DNA from: a beta proteobacterium AAP99
GTDB lineage: Bacteria; Pseudomonadota; Gammaproteobacteria; Burkholderiales; Burkholderiaceae_C
Length of the DNA stretch: 64,000 nucleotides
Reading direction: 5' to 3'
Assembly: GCA_001295775.1 (NCBI GenBank)
Contig: LJIA01000005.1
Span: forward strand, 248,001 to 312,000
The translations under genes and the position numbers were made by a program. Positions within the stretch are counted from its first letter, which is position 1. Every line of letters begins with the position of its first letter. The notes under the pieces were generated by a model. The model was not told the DNA's origin, made no database searches, and saw only the letters and a list, made by a program, of their open reading frames with translations. Below are positions 24,199 to 32,495 of the stretch, in pieces.

Positions 24199-24987
24199 AT
24201 GAGTGCTCTTCGCTTGACCGCCCTTGCGGCGGCTTCGTGTGCGGCTGTGTGCGCACTGCTTGTACCTGCCAGCGCCCTTGCCCAGACCCCGCAGCCCGCG
24301 CCTAGCAGCGGAAATGCCCAGGGCAACAGCCAGGAGTCCGTGTCGGACCGCACCCGGCGCCTGGCGGACAACCCGCTCAAGTGGATCATGATGCAGGACG
24401 ACCGGCCTCGACGCGGCAATGCCCAGGCGCCCGCCAACGCCCAGCGCCCGGCCGCCCCGGCGGCAGCCGCCGCTGCAGCGGCGCCCGCGCAAGCTGCGAC
24501 CGCGGCGGCAACGCCAGCGACTCCAGCCGCCGCTGCGGCACGCCCCGCCAGCGCAACCGCTCCGGCAACGACAGCGGCGCCAGCCGCGGCAGCAGCAGCA
24601 CCCGCGGCCGCAAGCGTGTCTGTTGCAGCGCAGCAGCCGGCCACACCCCCGGCGGCCCTGCCGGCAGCCGCCACCACGCCCGCGGCAGTGGCCGCCCCTA
24701 CGGCCGCAGCGGCTCCCGTGGTGGAAGAAGATCAACCGCTGAAGCTGGTCAAGCAGGTCGCGCCGGAAATTGGCAGATCCATACTGCAGCGTGGCATTCG
24801 CAGAGGCGATGTCCGCGTGTCATTCACGGTCATGCCCGACGGCACCGTGACGGATGCGGCGATCGTGTCCTCCACGAACACTGTGCTGAACGCGCCGATC
24901 CTGGCGGCAGTTCGCCAGTGGCGCTACGAGCCGATTCGCCGCCCGCAGCAGCATGGCGCGCAAATTGCTTTCGACTTGGATCAGTGA
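24199..24987 (+). CDS. Periplasmic TonB C-terminal-domain protein with Ala/Pro linker
   Basis: Protein of 262 residues. A signal peptide (MSALRLTALAAA... ASALAQ) is followed by a charged segment (DRTRRLADNPLKWIMMQDDRP), then about 100 residues of Ala/Pro/Thr low-complexity linker. A TonB C-terminal fold ends the protein: RRGDVRVSFTVMPDGTVTDAAIVSSTN and AVRQWRYEPI. It has a cleavable signal rather than the usual TonB anchor, and no exbB/exbD are adjacent, so it is not an ordinary TonB. The frame opens at a TTG upstream, but ATG 24199 places the signal peptide correctly. No good Shine-Dalgarno is seen. Confidence 0.75.
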   Translation: MSALRLTALAAASCAAVCALLVPASALAQTPQPAPSSGNAQGNSQESVSDRTRRLADNPLKWIMMQDDRPRRGNAQAPANAQRPAAPAAAAAAAAPAQAATAAATPATPAAAAARPASATAPATTAAPAAAAAAPAAASVSVAAQQPATPPAALPAAATTPAAVAAPTAAAAPVVEEDQPLKLVKQVAPEIGRSILQRGIRRGDVRVSFTVMPDGTVTDAAIVSSTNTVLNAPILAAVRQWRYEPIRRPQQHGAQIAFDLDQ

Positions 24988-25082
24988 TTTACGCGTCTGC
25001 GTCTGTCACTGGGTAGTTTCTTCATTCTCCGACCACGGGTAGCGCTTTCGTCAACGAGGCGCCGATTCCCAAGGTGTTCAGC

Positions 25083-25116
25083 CGGGGCGAGCCGCAAGGG
25101 TCGCCCCGCTTCTTTT
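25083..25116 (+). terminator. Terminator after the TonB-domain gene
   Basis: CGGGGCGA (25083-25090), 10-nt loop, TCGCCCCG (25101-25108), then CTTCTTTT. It lies between two convergent genes. Confidence 0.75.
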
Positions 25117-25158
25117 GTGCGGTGCGCCAGGCGACCGCAGCAGCAAAGCGCCCCGCGC

Positions 25159-26211
25159 TCAGTTGTGCGCGCTGCGCCAGCCCAGCGTCTCGCCCGAAGC
25201 CAGCGGCACGAGCGGCGACTCCAAAAACGGCACCTCGTCGGGAATCACCCAGCTCTCGCGCTTGAGTGTGATGCGGCCGCTGTTGCGCGGCCGGCCGTAG
25301 AAGTCCGGGCCATGGAAGCTGGCAAAGGCTTCGAGCTTGTCCAGCGCACCGGCCTGCTCGAAGGCGTGGGCATACAGCTCCATGGCATGCAGGCCGGAGA
25401 AGCAGCCGGCGCAGCTGCTGGCGTGCTCCTTCAGGTGCCGCGCATGCGGCGCGGTGTCCGTACCCAGGAAGAAGCGCGGGTTGCCTGACGTGGCCGCTTC
25501 GACCAGCGCGATACGGTGCGGCTCGCGCTTGAGCACGGGCAGGCAGTAATAGTGCGGGCGCAGGCCGCCGGAGAAGATGGCGTTGCGGTTGTAGAGCAGG
25601 TGCTGCGGCGTGATGGTGGCGCCCACGCGGCCCTCGGCATCGCGGACGTAATGCGCCGCTTCCCTCGTGGTGATGTGCTCAAAGACCACGCGCAGCTCGG
25701 GAAAGTCGCGGCGCAGTGGGATCATCACCTCGTCGATGAACACCGCCTCACGGTCGAACACGTCCACGGACTTGTCCGTCACCTCGCCATGCACCAGCAG
25801 CGGCAGATCAAGCCGCTGCATGCGATCGAGCGTGGCGTGGCACTTGCGGATGTCGCTCACGCCGAAGTCGCTGTTGGTGGTGGCTCCGGCCGGATAGAGC
25901 TTCAGGCCGATGATCTTGCCGCCCGTATCGACCGCGCGGTCGATTTCGTCGGGCGGCAGGTTGTCGGTGAGGTAGAGCGTCATCAGCGGCTCGAAGTCCG
26001 ATCCCGCCGGCAGGGCCGCGAGGATGCGATCGCGATAGGCCAGGGCCGAGGCCACGGTCGTGACCGGCGGCTTGAGGTTGGGCATGACCACGGCGCGGCG
26101 GAACTGCCGGGCGGTGTAGGGCGCCACGGCCTTGAGGGCGTCGCCATCGCGGAAATGGACGTGCCAGTCGTCGGGCTGGGTCAGCGTGAGGGTGTTCGGT
26201 GCGGTGCTCAT
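25159..26211 (-). CDS. pyrC: Dihydroorotase (class II, homodimeric type)
   Basis: Zinc enzyme that cyclises carbamoyl-aspartate to dihydroorotate in pyrimidine synthesis. The 350-residue length is typical of the PyrC type. Metal ligands: WHVHFRDGD (His17, His19), the carboxylated lysine in [11 protein letters not shown] (Lys104), [18 protein letters not shown], and the GTDTAPH aspartate. The ORF is open 48 codons upstream, but ATG 26211 ([16 protein letters not shown]) fits the family start. Convergent with the TonB-domain gene. Confidence 0.95.
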   Translation of the reverse strand: MSTAPNTLTLTQPDDWHVHFRDGDALKAVAPYTARQFRRAVVMPNLKPPVTTVASALAYRDRILAALPAGSDFEPLMTLYLTDNLPPDEIDRAVDTGGKIIGLKLYPAGATTNSDFGVSDIRKCHATLDRMQRLDLPLLVHGEVTDKSVDVFDREAVFIDEVMIPLRRDFPELRVVFEHITTREAAHYVRDAEGRVGATITPQHLLYNRNAIFSGGLRPHYYCLPVLKREPHRIALVEAATSGNPRFFLGTDTAPHARHLKEHASSCAGCFSGLHAMELYAHAFEQAGALDKLEAFASFHGPDFYGRPRNSGRITLKRESWVIPDEVPFLESPLVPLASGETLGWRSAHN

Positions 26212-26289
26212 CTGCGCATTATCGCGGCCGGGCGGCCACTCACCGGGCACACGGCCCACGCTCGACTTCGGCATGAGATGCAACGCTGA

Positions 26290-26350
26290 AATCCGAGACG
26301 GAAAGTGGCCGAGACCCGCTTCCTGCATGCGGAAACTGGCCCCACGCCCT
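26290..26350. repeat. Diverged dispersed-repeat fragment upstream of pyrC
   Basis: GACGGAAAGTGGCCGAGACCC and CATGCGGAAACTGGCCCC share the AAGTGGC and ATGCGGAAA words of the family but not its full order. A weak match. Confidence 0.35.
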
Positions 26351-26410
26351 TTCAATCAAACACTGAAACTGATGGCTCCGGCCAAACACTTTTCAACGCT
26401 TGATTGAAAA

Positions 26411-26977
26411 TCAGCGCCCCAAGCCCCAACCATTTGCGTTGGCCTCGGACTCCAGCCGGTCGCGGGTGGCGATGGCCTGCGCGCGGGCCGCGATCACGCC
26501 GGAGAGCTGCGCGCGTGCGGTGTCGCGGTCGCCCTGGGGCAGCTTCACATCGTCGGCACGGGCGCGCAGGTTGACGAGGTCGTTGTCCAGACGCTGGACG
26601 CGCTGATCGGCTTCGTACAGCAGGCGGCCGTGATTCCAGGCGCGCTGCAGGGTGGTTTCGTCCATGCCGCGGCAGATCGGGCCGAAGCTGTCGTTGCGGC
26701 GCCCTTCGCGCAGCAGGTAGCGCGGCGTGCAGTAGGTGGCCTGCCCTTCGGCCCAGCCGTTTTCATACGCCTTGCGGTCCGGATTCGTGCCCAGCTGCTG
26801 GCAGGCGGCGCCGCGGCGCCAGCCCGCGTCAAGGGGCCGGCCGTCCAGCGCAGTGCCGCGGCCTTCGTTGCGCCAGTCGATGCGGACGCAGTCTTCAGGC
26901 TTCTTGGGAGTGGTGTCGCAGCCGGCCAGCAGGCCCACGGCGACGAGGACGGCGAAAGCAGCGCGAAGCAATGACAT
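26411..26977 (-). CDS. DUF2799-type lipoprotein
   Basis: Protein of 188 residues. The signal peptide ends in a lipobox LLAGC (Cys20), so it should be an outer- or inner-membrane lipoprotein. The pattern CVRIDWRNEGRGTALDGRP and the evenly spaced aromatic/Gly motifs (NGWAEGQATYCTPRYLL, FGPICRG, AWNHGRLLYEADQRV) resemble DUF2799. The C-terminal third is a probable coiled coil (QRVQRLDNDLVNLRARADDV to RDRLESEAN). Function unknown. A lone gene. Confidence 0.7.
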   Translation of the reverse strand: MSLLRAAFAVLVAVGLLAGCDTTPKKPEDCVRIDWRNEGRGTALDGRPLDAGWRRGAACQQLGTNPDRKAYENGWAEGQATYCTPRYLLREGRRNDSFGPICRGMDETTLQRAWNHGRLLYEADQRVQRLDNDLVNLRARADDVKLPQGDRDTARAQLSGVIAARAQAIATRDRLESEANANGWGLGR

Positions 26978-27032
26978 GGACGACCCTGAAGTGATGTGTG
27001 TTGTGGACTGACTGCAGACTCAACGCGCCAGC

Positions 27033-28115
27033 TCAGGCGAGCGCCGACGCGATCGCCTCGCCCAGCGCCTGCGTGTTTGCCCGCCCGCCGATGTCCGGCG
27101 TCTTGGGCGCAGTCGGATCGGCCAGCACACACTCGATGGCCGCGAGAACGGCATCGTGCGCCTGCGGATGGCCCAGGTGCTGCAGCATCATGGCACCGGC
27201 CCATATCTGGCCGATCGGGTTGGCAATGCCCTGGCCCGCAATATCCGGTGCGCTGCCGTGCACCGGCTCGAACAGGCTGGGAAACTTGCGCTCCGGATTG
27301 ATGTTGGCCGAGGGCGCGATGCCGATGGTGCCGGTGCAGGCGGGGCCGAGATCCGAGAGGATGTCGCCGAACAGGTTGCTGGCCACCACCACATCGAAGA
27401 AGGCCGGGCGCTGGACGAAGTGCGCGGTCAGGATGTCGATGTGGAACTTGTCCACGTTGATCTGCGGATAGCGCTGCGCCATCTCCGCGACGCGCTCGTC
27501 CCAGTAGGGCATGGAGATGCTGATGCCGTTGCTCTTGGTGGCGCTGGTCAGGTGCTTCTTGGGCCGGCGCTGCGCGAGGTCGAAGGCGAACTTGAGCACT
27601 CGGTCCGTGCCGGTGCGGGTGAACACGGCTTCCTGCAGTACGAACTCGCGCTCGGTGCCTTCGAACATGCGACCGCCCACGCTGGAGTATTCACCCTCGG
27701 TGTTCTCACGCACGATGTAGAAGTCGATCTCGCCGGGCGCGTAGCGGCTGCCGTCGCGCTTGACCACTGGCGCCGTGATGCCGGGCATGAGCCGCGCGGG
27801 GCGCAGGTTGATGTACTGATCGAACTGGCGGCGGAACTGGATCAGCGAGCCCCAGAGCGAAATGTGATCGGGCACCGTGGCCGGCCAGCCGACCGCGCCG
27901 AAGAAGATCGCGTCGTGCCCGCCAATTTGCTGCTTCCAGTCGTCCGGCAGCATCTTGCCGTGCTTGAGGTAGTAGTCGCAGTGCGCGAAGTCGAAGTGAT
28001 CGAAGGCCAGGCCGATGCCGAAGCTCTTGGCCGCAGCCTGCAGCACGCGCAGACCCTCGGGCATGACTTCCTGGCCGATGCCGTCTCCGGCGATGACTGC
28101 GATGCGATGGCTCAC
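27033..28115 (-). CDS. Isocitrate/isopropylmalate-family dehydrogenase, tartrate/D-malate dehydrogenase type
   Basis: NAD-dependent oxidative decarboxylase of about 360 residues. The start is a GTG at 28115, giving (V)SHRIAVIAGDGIGQEVMPEG, the family N-terminus. Signatures: YIVRENTEGEYSSVGG (the substrate-loop region), VDKFHIDILTAHFVQRP, SNLFGDILSDLG (Mg-binding aspartates) and EPVHGSAPDIAGQGIANP (NAD site). The GEIDFYIVRENTEGEYS block matches TtuC/DmlA rather than LeuB. The substrate is probably D-malate or tartrate. It is divergent from tcdA with about 100 bp between. Confidence 0.85.
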   Translation of the reverse strand: MSHRIAVIAGDGIGQEVMPEGLRVLQAAAKSFGIGLAFDHFDFAHCDYYLKHGKMLPDDWKQQIGGHDAIFFGAVGWPATVPDHISLWGSLIQFRRQFDQYINLRPARLMPGITAPVVKRDGSRYAPGEIDFYIVRENTEGEYSSVGGRMFEGTEREFVLQEAVFTRTGTDRVLKFAFDLAQRRPKKHLTSATKSNGISISMPYWDERVAEMAQRYPQINVDKFHIDILTAHFVQRPAFFDVVVASNLFGDILSDLGPACTGTIGIAPSANINPERKFPSLFEPVHGSAPDIAGQGIANPIGQIWAGAMMLQHLGHPQAHDAVLAAIECVLADPTAPKTPDIGGRANTQALGEAIASALA

Positions 28116-28215
28116 GGGCCTGCTCCAAGCGGTTGCGCTGCGAAAGGCTCGATTGTGGCGCAAGCGGCGCGCCCGACTGCATGCGCCCACAGCCTTGATT
28201 CCTACAATGTGCGGC

Positions 28216-29043
28216 ATGAATACGGTTGTGGACCCTGCGCTGCAGGACATCGATACCCAACGCCGCTTCGGCGGCATGGCACGCCTGTATGGCGCGGCTG
28301 GAGCGACACGCATTGCGCAGGCGCATGGGGTGGTGGTCGGCATCGGTGGCGTGGGTTCCTGGGCGGCGGAGTGCCTCGCGCGCAGCGGCGTCGGCAGGCT
28401 CACGCTGATTGATCTGGACCATGTGGCCGAGAGCAATGTGAACCGCCAGGTCCATGCGCTCACACCCACGCTCGGCCAGGCCAAGGTGCTGGCGATGCGC
28501 GAGCGGATTGCGCAGATCAATCCGGCCTGCGTGGTGCACTGCGTGGACGACTTCGTCACGCCGGACAACGCTTCAAAGCTGATCCCGGCGGACGCCGATG
28601 CCCTGCTCGACTGCATCGACCAGGTGCACCCCAAGGTGGCGCTGGCCCTGCTCGCACGCGACCGCAAGCTGCCGCTGATCATGGCGGGCGCCGCCGGCGG
28701 CAAGGTGGACGCCAGCCAGCTGCGTGCAGATGATCTCGCCTTTGCTACCCATGACCCGCTGCTGGCGCGGGTGCGCGGCCTGCTGCGCAAGCAGCATGGC
28801 TTTCCCGCGCCGGACGCGAAGGCCAAGACCGCCAGCAAGCGCACACCGAAGATGGGCGTCCGAGTGATCTACAGCGCCGAAGCGGTGCGCCGCCCGCAGG
28901 TGGAGGCCTGCGAGACGTCTGAACCGACAGCGGCGGCTGCACCTCAGGGACTGTCCTGCGCCGGCTACGGCTCGGCCATGCACATCACGGCCAGCATGGG
29001 TCTGATGGCGGCAGGCGCGTTGCTCAACACGCTTGCGCAGTGA
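28216..29043 (+). CDS. tcdA: tRNA threonylcarbamoyladenosine dehydratase
   Basis: E1-like ATP-dependent enzyme that cyclises t6A37 to ct6A in tRNA. The 275 residues begin with RRFGGMARLYG, then the nucleotide-binding loop GIGGVGSW (42-49), LIDLDHVAESNVNRQ and DCIDQVHPKVAL. The C-terminus has GLSCAGYGSAMHITASMG. ATG 28207 in the same frame is an alternative, three codons longer. It belongs to the CsdL/TcdA branch of the HesA/MoeB/ThiF family. Next to the cnoX-like gene, tail to tail. Confidence 0.92.
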   Translation: MNTVVDPALQDIDTQRRFGGMARLYGAAGATRIAQAHGVVVGIGGVGSWAAECLARSGVGRLTLIDLDHVAESNVNRQVHALTPTLGQAKVLAMRERIAQINPACVVHCVDDFVTPDNASKLIPADADALLDCIDQVHPKVALALLARDRKLPLIMAGAAGGKVDASQLRADDLAFATHDPLLARVRGLLRKQHGFPAPDAKAKTASKRTPKMGVRVIYSAEAVRRPQVEACETSEPTAAAAPQGLSCAGYGSAMHITASMGLMAAGALLNTLAQ

Positions 29044-29064
29044 GCGCCGCGCCCGCGGCGGTGC

Positions 29065-29910
29065 TCAGTTGAGCGCCGTGGACAAGCGGCGGCGCCACTT
29101 GCCCACCACCTCAGGCGAGGGTCCTGTCATGTTGAAGATGTCGATCATCTTCTTGCGGCCGACGTCTTCGCCGAAGGCACGGTCGCGCGTGACGATCTCC
29201 AGCAGCTGCTCAAGCGCTTCTTCCCAGGCGGCCACGCTGATGTAGGCCTCGGCCAGATCGAGGCGCGCCTGGAGGTTCTTCGGGTCGGCGTCGATGGCGG
29301 CCTGCAGCTTGTCCACGCCCGGCAGCTTGAGTGCATTCTTGGCGGCGTGGATGCGCGAGTCCAGCGCATGCCAGCGCGGGTCGATCTGGTTCTTGGGCGA
29401 GATCTTCTCGAACTCGGCCTTGGCGGCTTCGCTGTCACCGGCGTCTACAAGGATCTCGACGAGGTCGAAGCGGGCTTCGTCAAAGCCGGGGTCGAGCGCG
29501 AGCGCGGCCTTGAGCTTGCGCTGCGCGGTGTCGAGGTCGCCTTCGGCACGGGCCTGACGCGCGGCGGCCAGCTCCATCTCCTGTGGCTTGGGCAGGTGCT
29601 TGTCGAGGAAGGCGCGCAGCTGGCCTTCGGGCAGGGCGCCCATGAAGCCGTCCACCGGCTTGCCGTCCTTGAAGAGCACGCAGGTGGGGATGCTGCGGAT
29701 GCCGAATGCGGCAGACAGCTCCTGCTCGTCGTCCGAGTTGACCTTGGCGAGCTTGAAGGCGCCGCCGTAGGCGGCTTCGAGCTTCTCCAGCATCGGGCCG
29801 ATGACCTTGCAGGGGCCGCACCAGGGCGCCCAGAAGTCGATCAGCACGGGCGTGGTGGCTGAGGCGGCGACCACTTCGGACTCAAAGTTCTCTACGGTGA
29901 CGTCGATCAT
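29065..29910 (-). CDS. cnoX: Thioredoxin-domain co-chaperone with TPR tail (CnoX/YbbN)
   Basis: Protein of 281 residues. The N-terminal thioredoxin domain (1-110) has the full active site WCGPC (Cys31, Cys34) and the cis-Pro IPTC. E. coli CnoX lacks this CGPC, so this version should be redox-active. The C-terminal part (about 118-281) is TPR-like helices (AAARQARAEGDLDTAQRKLK, LEILVD-type repeats, ARLDLAEAYISVAAWEEALEQ). The family holds unfolding proteins for GroEL and DnaK. It is followed on the same strand by kefC after about 85 bp against transcription order, so it is an independent unit. Confidence 0.9.
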   Translation of the reverse strand: MIDVTVENFESEVVAASATTPVLIDFWAPWCGPCKVIGPMLEKLEAAYGGAFKLAKVNSDDEQELSAAFGIRSIPTCVLFKDGKPVDGFMGALPEGQLRAFLDKHLPKPQEMELAAARQARAEGDLDTAQRKLKAALALDPGFDEARFDLVEILVDAGDSEAAKAEFEKISPKNQIDPRWHALDSRIHAAKNALKLPGVDKLQAAIDADPKNLQARLDLAEAYISVAAWEEALEQLLEIVTRDRAFGEDVGRKKMIDIFNMTGPSPEVVGKWRRRLSTALN

Positions 29911-29995
29911 GGCGGGCAGGTACGTGTGGGCTATTCGATGAATGTGGCGAATTGTCGGAGATTTTCAAGGCCGATGACCTGGGCTGCGCCAGGTC

Positions 29996-31780
29996 TTACC
30001 AGCGCAGGGGTTCGCTCTCGTCGTCCTGTGCCTTGCGGCCCTCGCGCGTGAGCAGCGCGGACAGATCCGCCCGACTGCGGTCCGCGAGGCTGATCAGGGT
30101 CTTGGTGTCGCCGCGATGCTTGGCCGATTCCTTGAGCATCTTCTCGTCATGCGCGATGAAGGTGCGCGTGGCCAGATGCGCCTGATGCGGCGTCTCGCCG
30201 AGTGCGATCAGGGTCTTTTCGCCCAGCCGGGCCGCCGCGCGGAAGGTCTCGCGCTCGTGCACAACGCCGAGGTTTTCCAGGTCGTAGGCATCCGTTCGAC
30301 CGATCGCACGAGCGAGCACCTGCACCTGCGGGAAGCGCGCCTGCACGAGCCTGACGGTCTCGGCAATCACGCCACCATCGTCGATGGCCAGCACCAGCGC
30401 ACGCGCCTGGGCAATGCCCGCGGCCTCCAGCACGTCGATGCGCGAGGCGTCGCCGTAATAGCTCTTGAAGCCGAAGCGGCGGGTGAACTCCACCTGGTCG
30501 GCGTTGTGGTCGATCAGGGTCACGCCGTAGCCGCGGGCCATGAGCAGGCGCGCCACCACCTGCCCAAAGCGGCCGAAGCCTGCGACGATGATCTCGTTAC
30601 GCTCCTCGATCGTGTCGGCCTCGCGCGCGGCCTGCGCGTTCATGCGCGGCATCACGAAGCGGGTGAGCGCCATGAACAGCAAGGGCGTGGTCAGAATGCT
30701 GGCCGCAACGATGGCGTTCATGATGTCCGCGTAGGGCCCGGGCAGGGTGCCCTGGGCACGCGCCGCAGTCAGGATCACGAAGGCGAACTCTCCCACCTGC
30801 GAGATGATCACCGCGAACAGCAGACCGTCCTGCCCGCAAAGCTTGAACAGGCGTGCAATCCCGTAAAGAACGGCCGCCTTCAGCAGCACCAGCGCGAGCG
30901 CGCCGCCGATCACCAAGAGCGGCTGCTCGACAAACAGGCGCATCTGCACGCTCATGCCCACGGCAATGAAGAACAGGCCAAGCAGCAGTCCCTTGAAGGG
31001 CTCGATGTCCAGGTTCAGCTCGTGGCGGTATTCGCTTTCCGCCAGCAGCACGCCGGCCAGGAAGGTGCCCAGCGCCATCGAAAACCCCACGTGCTCGGCG
31101 GCAAAGGCGGCGCCGAGCACCAGCAACAGCGAGAAGGCAATGAACACCTCGCGCAGGCCCGTATTGGCGATGAAGCGCAGCACCGGGCGCATGGCAAAGC
31201 GTGCAATCACCACCATGCCCACGATCAGTGCGATGCCTTGCCAGAGCGAGAAGCCGTGCGCCGCCCCGCCCTCCTTAACCGGCGCAATGGCCGCGAGCAG
31301 CAGCAGGATCGGAATCACCATGATGTCCTGGAACAGGCTCACGGACAGCGCACTGCGCCCGCCTGGCGTGGGCAGCAGGTTGCGCTCGGCCATCAGCGCC
31401 AGCGCCACACTCGTGGAAGACTGCAGCGCTGCGATGCCGATCACCAGCGCGATCGGCCACGGCAGACCGGCCGCGATCATCACGCCTGCGACGATGGCCG
31501 CAGTGACGAACACCTGCAGCCCCCCCATGCCGAAGATGGGCACGCGCAACTGCCAGAGCTTCTTGGGGTTCAGCTCCAGCCCCACCAGAAAGAGCAGCAG
31601 CACCACACCGAACTCGGCGAACTTGAGCACCGAGTCCGGGTTGTCGATCAGCTTCAGACCCGCGGGACCGATGATCACGCCCGCAATCAGGTAACCAAGC
31701 ACCGCACCCAGGCCCAGGCGCTTGAACAGCGGCACCGCCAGCACGGCGGCCACCAGAAAGATCAGGGTGTCTTGCAGCAT
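29996..31780 (-). CDS. kefC: KefB/KefC-type glutathione-gated potassium efflux antiporter
   Basis: Inner-membrane protein of 594 residues. About 12 transmembrane segments occupy 1-385 (CPA2 exchanger fold; FGVVLLLFLVGLELNPKKLW and SSTSVALALMAERNLL). A cytoplasmic RCK_N domain then starts with the Rossmann loop IIVAGFGRFGQVVARLL, about residue 400. Electrophile-sensing K+/H+ exchange is known for the family. The flavodoxin-like kefF gene ends 10 nt upstream, so the two form one transcript, and a KefF-KefC complex is expected. Confidence 0.93.
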   Translation of the reverse strand: MLQDTLIFLVAAVLAVPLFKRLGLGAVLGYLIAGVIIGPAGLKLIDNPDSVLKFAEFGVVLLLFLVGLELNPKKLWQLRVPIFGMGGLQVFVTAAIVAGVMIAAGLPWPIALVIGIAALQSSTSVALALMAERNLLPTPGGRSALSVSLFQDIMVIPILLLLAAIAPVKEGGAAHGFSLWQGIALIVGMVVIARFAMRPVLRFIANTGLREVFIAFSLLLVLGAAFAAEHVGFSMALGTFLAGVLLAESEYRHELNLDIEPFKGLLLGLFFIAVGMSVQMRLFVEQPLLVIGGALALVLLKAAVLYGIARLFKLCGQDGLLFAVIISQVGEFAFVILTAARAQGTLPGPYADIMNAIVAASILTTPLLFMALTRFVMPRMNAQAAREADTIEERNEIIVAGFGRFGQVVARLLMARGYGVTLIDHNADQVEFTRRFGFKSYYGDASRIDVLEAAGIAQARALVLAIDDGGVIAETVRLVQARFPQVQVLARAIGRTDAYDLENLGVVHERETFRAAARLGEKTLIALGETPHQAHLATRTFIAHDEKMLKESAKHRGDTKTLISLADRSRADLSALLTREGRKAQDDESEPLRW

Positions 31781-31790
31781 GGCGGCCCCC

Positions 31791-32345
31791 TCAGCGGCTG
31801 TCGACCACGGGTGGCAGATCGCCGGCGACCAGTCGCTGCATCAGCGCGCGGTAGCTCTCTGCCATGTCCGGCAAGCGCTCGTGCAGATCGGTGTCCTCGG
31901 CACCGTGGGCCACATGGCCGAGGAAATTGAGCTTGCAGAAGCAGGCCGTGGCTTCCAGAGGGCGCAGCAGTTCGGTGAGCGTGAACTGGCCGTGCTCGCG
32001 TCCGTAGCCCGCCTGGTCCCCGCCGATCGACACCGCGATCAGCAAGGACTTGCCCGCCAGTGCCGTGCCCTTGCTGCCGTAGGCCCAGCCGTGAGTCAGT
32101 ACCTCGTCCTGCCAGGTCTTGAGCAGGGGCGGCGTGGAATACCAGTACATGGGGAACTGCATCACGATCACATCATGCGCGAGCAGCAGCTCCTGCTCGC
32201 GCGTCACGTCGATGAAGCCATCCGGATAAGCCGAGTACAGGTCCTGCACGTGCACGCCGCTGACACCGCGCACGGCCTCACGCAGCGTGGCATTGATGCG
32301 GCTTTCCGGCAGGTTGGGGTGAGCCAGCAGAATGAGAACGTTCAA
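31791..32345 (-). CDS. kefF: KefF-type NAD(P)H oxidoreductase, potassium-efflux ancillary subunit
   Basis: Flavodoxin-fold FMN protein of 184 residues: MNVLILLAHPNLPESRIN, MQFPMYWYSTPPLLKTWQDEVL (the hallmark of the NQO1/KefF family), SIGGDQAGYGREHG. It activates KefC and reduces quinones or other electrophiles. It immediately precedes kefC with a 10-nt gap, supporting the subunit role. KefG is the alternative paralogue name. Confidence 0.88.
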   Translation of the reverse strand: MNVLILLAHPNLPESRINATLREAVRGVSGVHVQDLYSAYPDGFIDVTREQELLLAHDVIVMQFPMYWYSTPPLLKTWQDEVLTHGWAYGSKGTALAGKSLLIAVSIGGDQAGYGREHGQFTLTELLRPLEATACFCKLNFLGHVAHGAEDTDLHERLPDMAESYRALMQRLVAGDLPPVVDSR

Positions 32346-32437
32346 GGTGCGCTCGCTTCAGGGGCAATGGCGCATTGTGGCTGAAGCTTCTGCTCGCGAG
32401 CATTACGCCAGCGGGTCGCTGGCTAGACGTCCATTTC

Positions 32438-32493
32438 ATGCGGCTTTCCAGACCAAAATGGCTGGAAAGCCTTGCCAGACAAGCGGAAAGCCC
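32438..32493 (+). repeat. Dispersed repeat, best single copy, abutting the uvrA stop
   Basis: ATGCGGCTTTCCAGACC, AAAATGGCTGGAAAGCC, TTGCCAGACAAGCGGAAAGC. The internal palindrome GGCTTTCCAG/CTGGAAAGCC is perfect. It ends two bases before the uvrA stop codon, in the gap that follows kefF's start. Confidence 0.9.
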
Positions 32494-32495
32494 TT

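Noticed and set aside
30116-31930. Plus-strand ORF of 604 residues opposite kefC, and plus-strand ORFs of 600-700 residues opposite uvrA
   Set aside because: Shadow frames: compositions rich in His/Gln/Arg without structure, while the minus strand encodes clear KefC and UvrA motifs.
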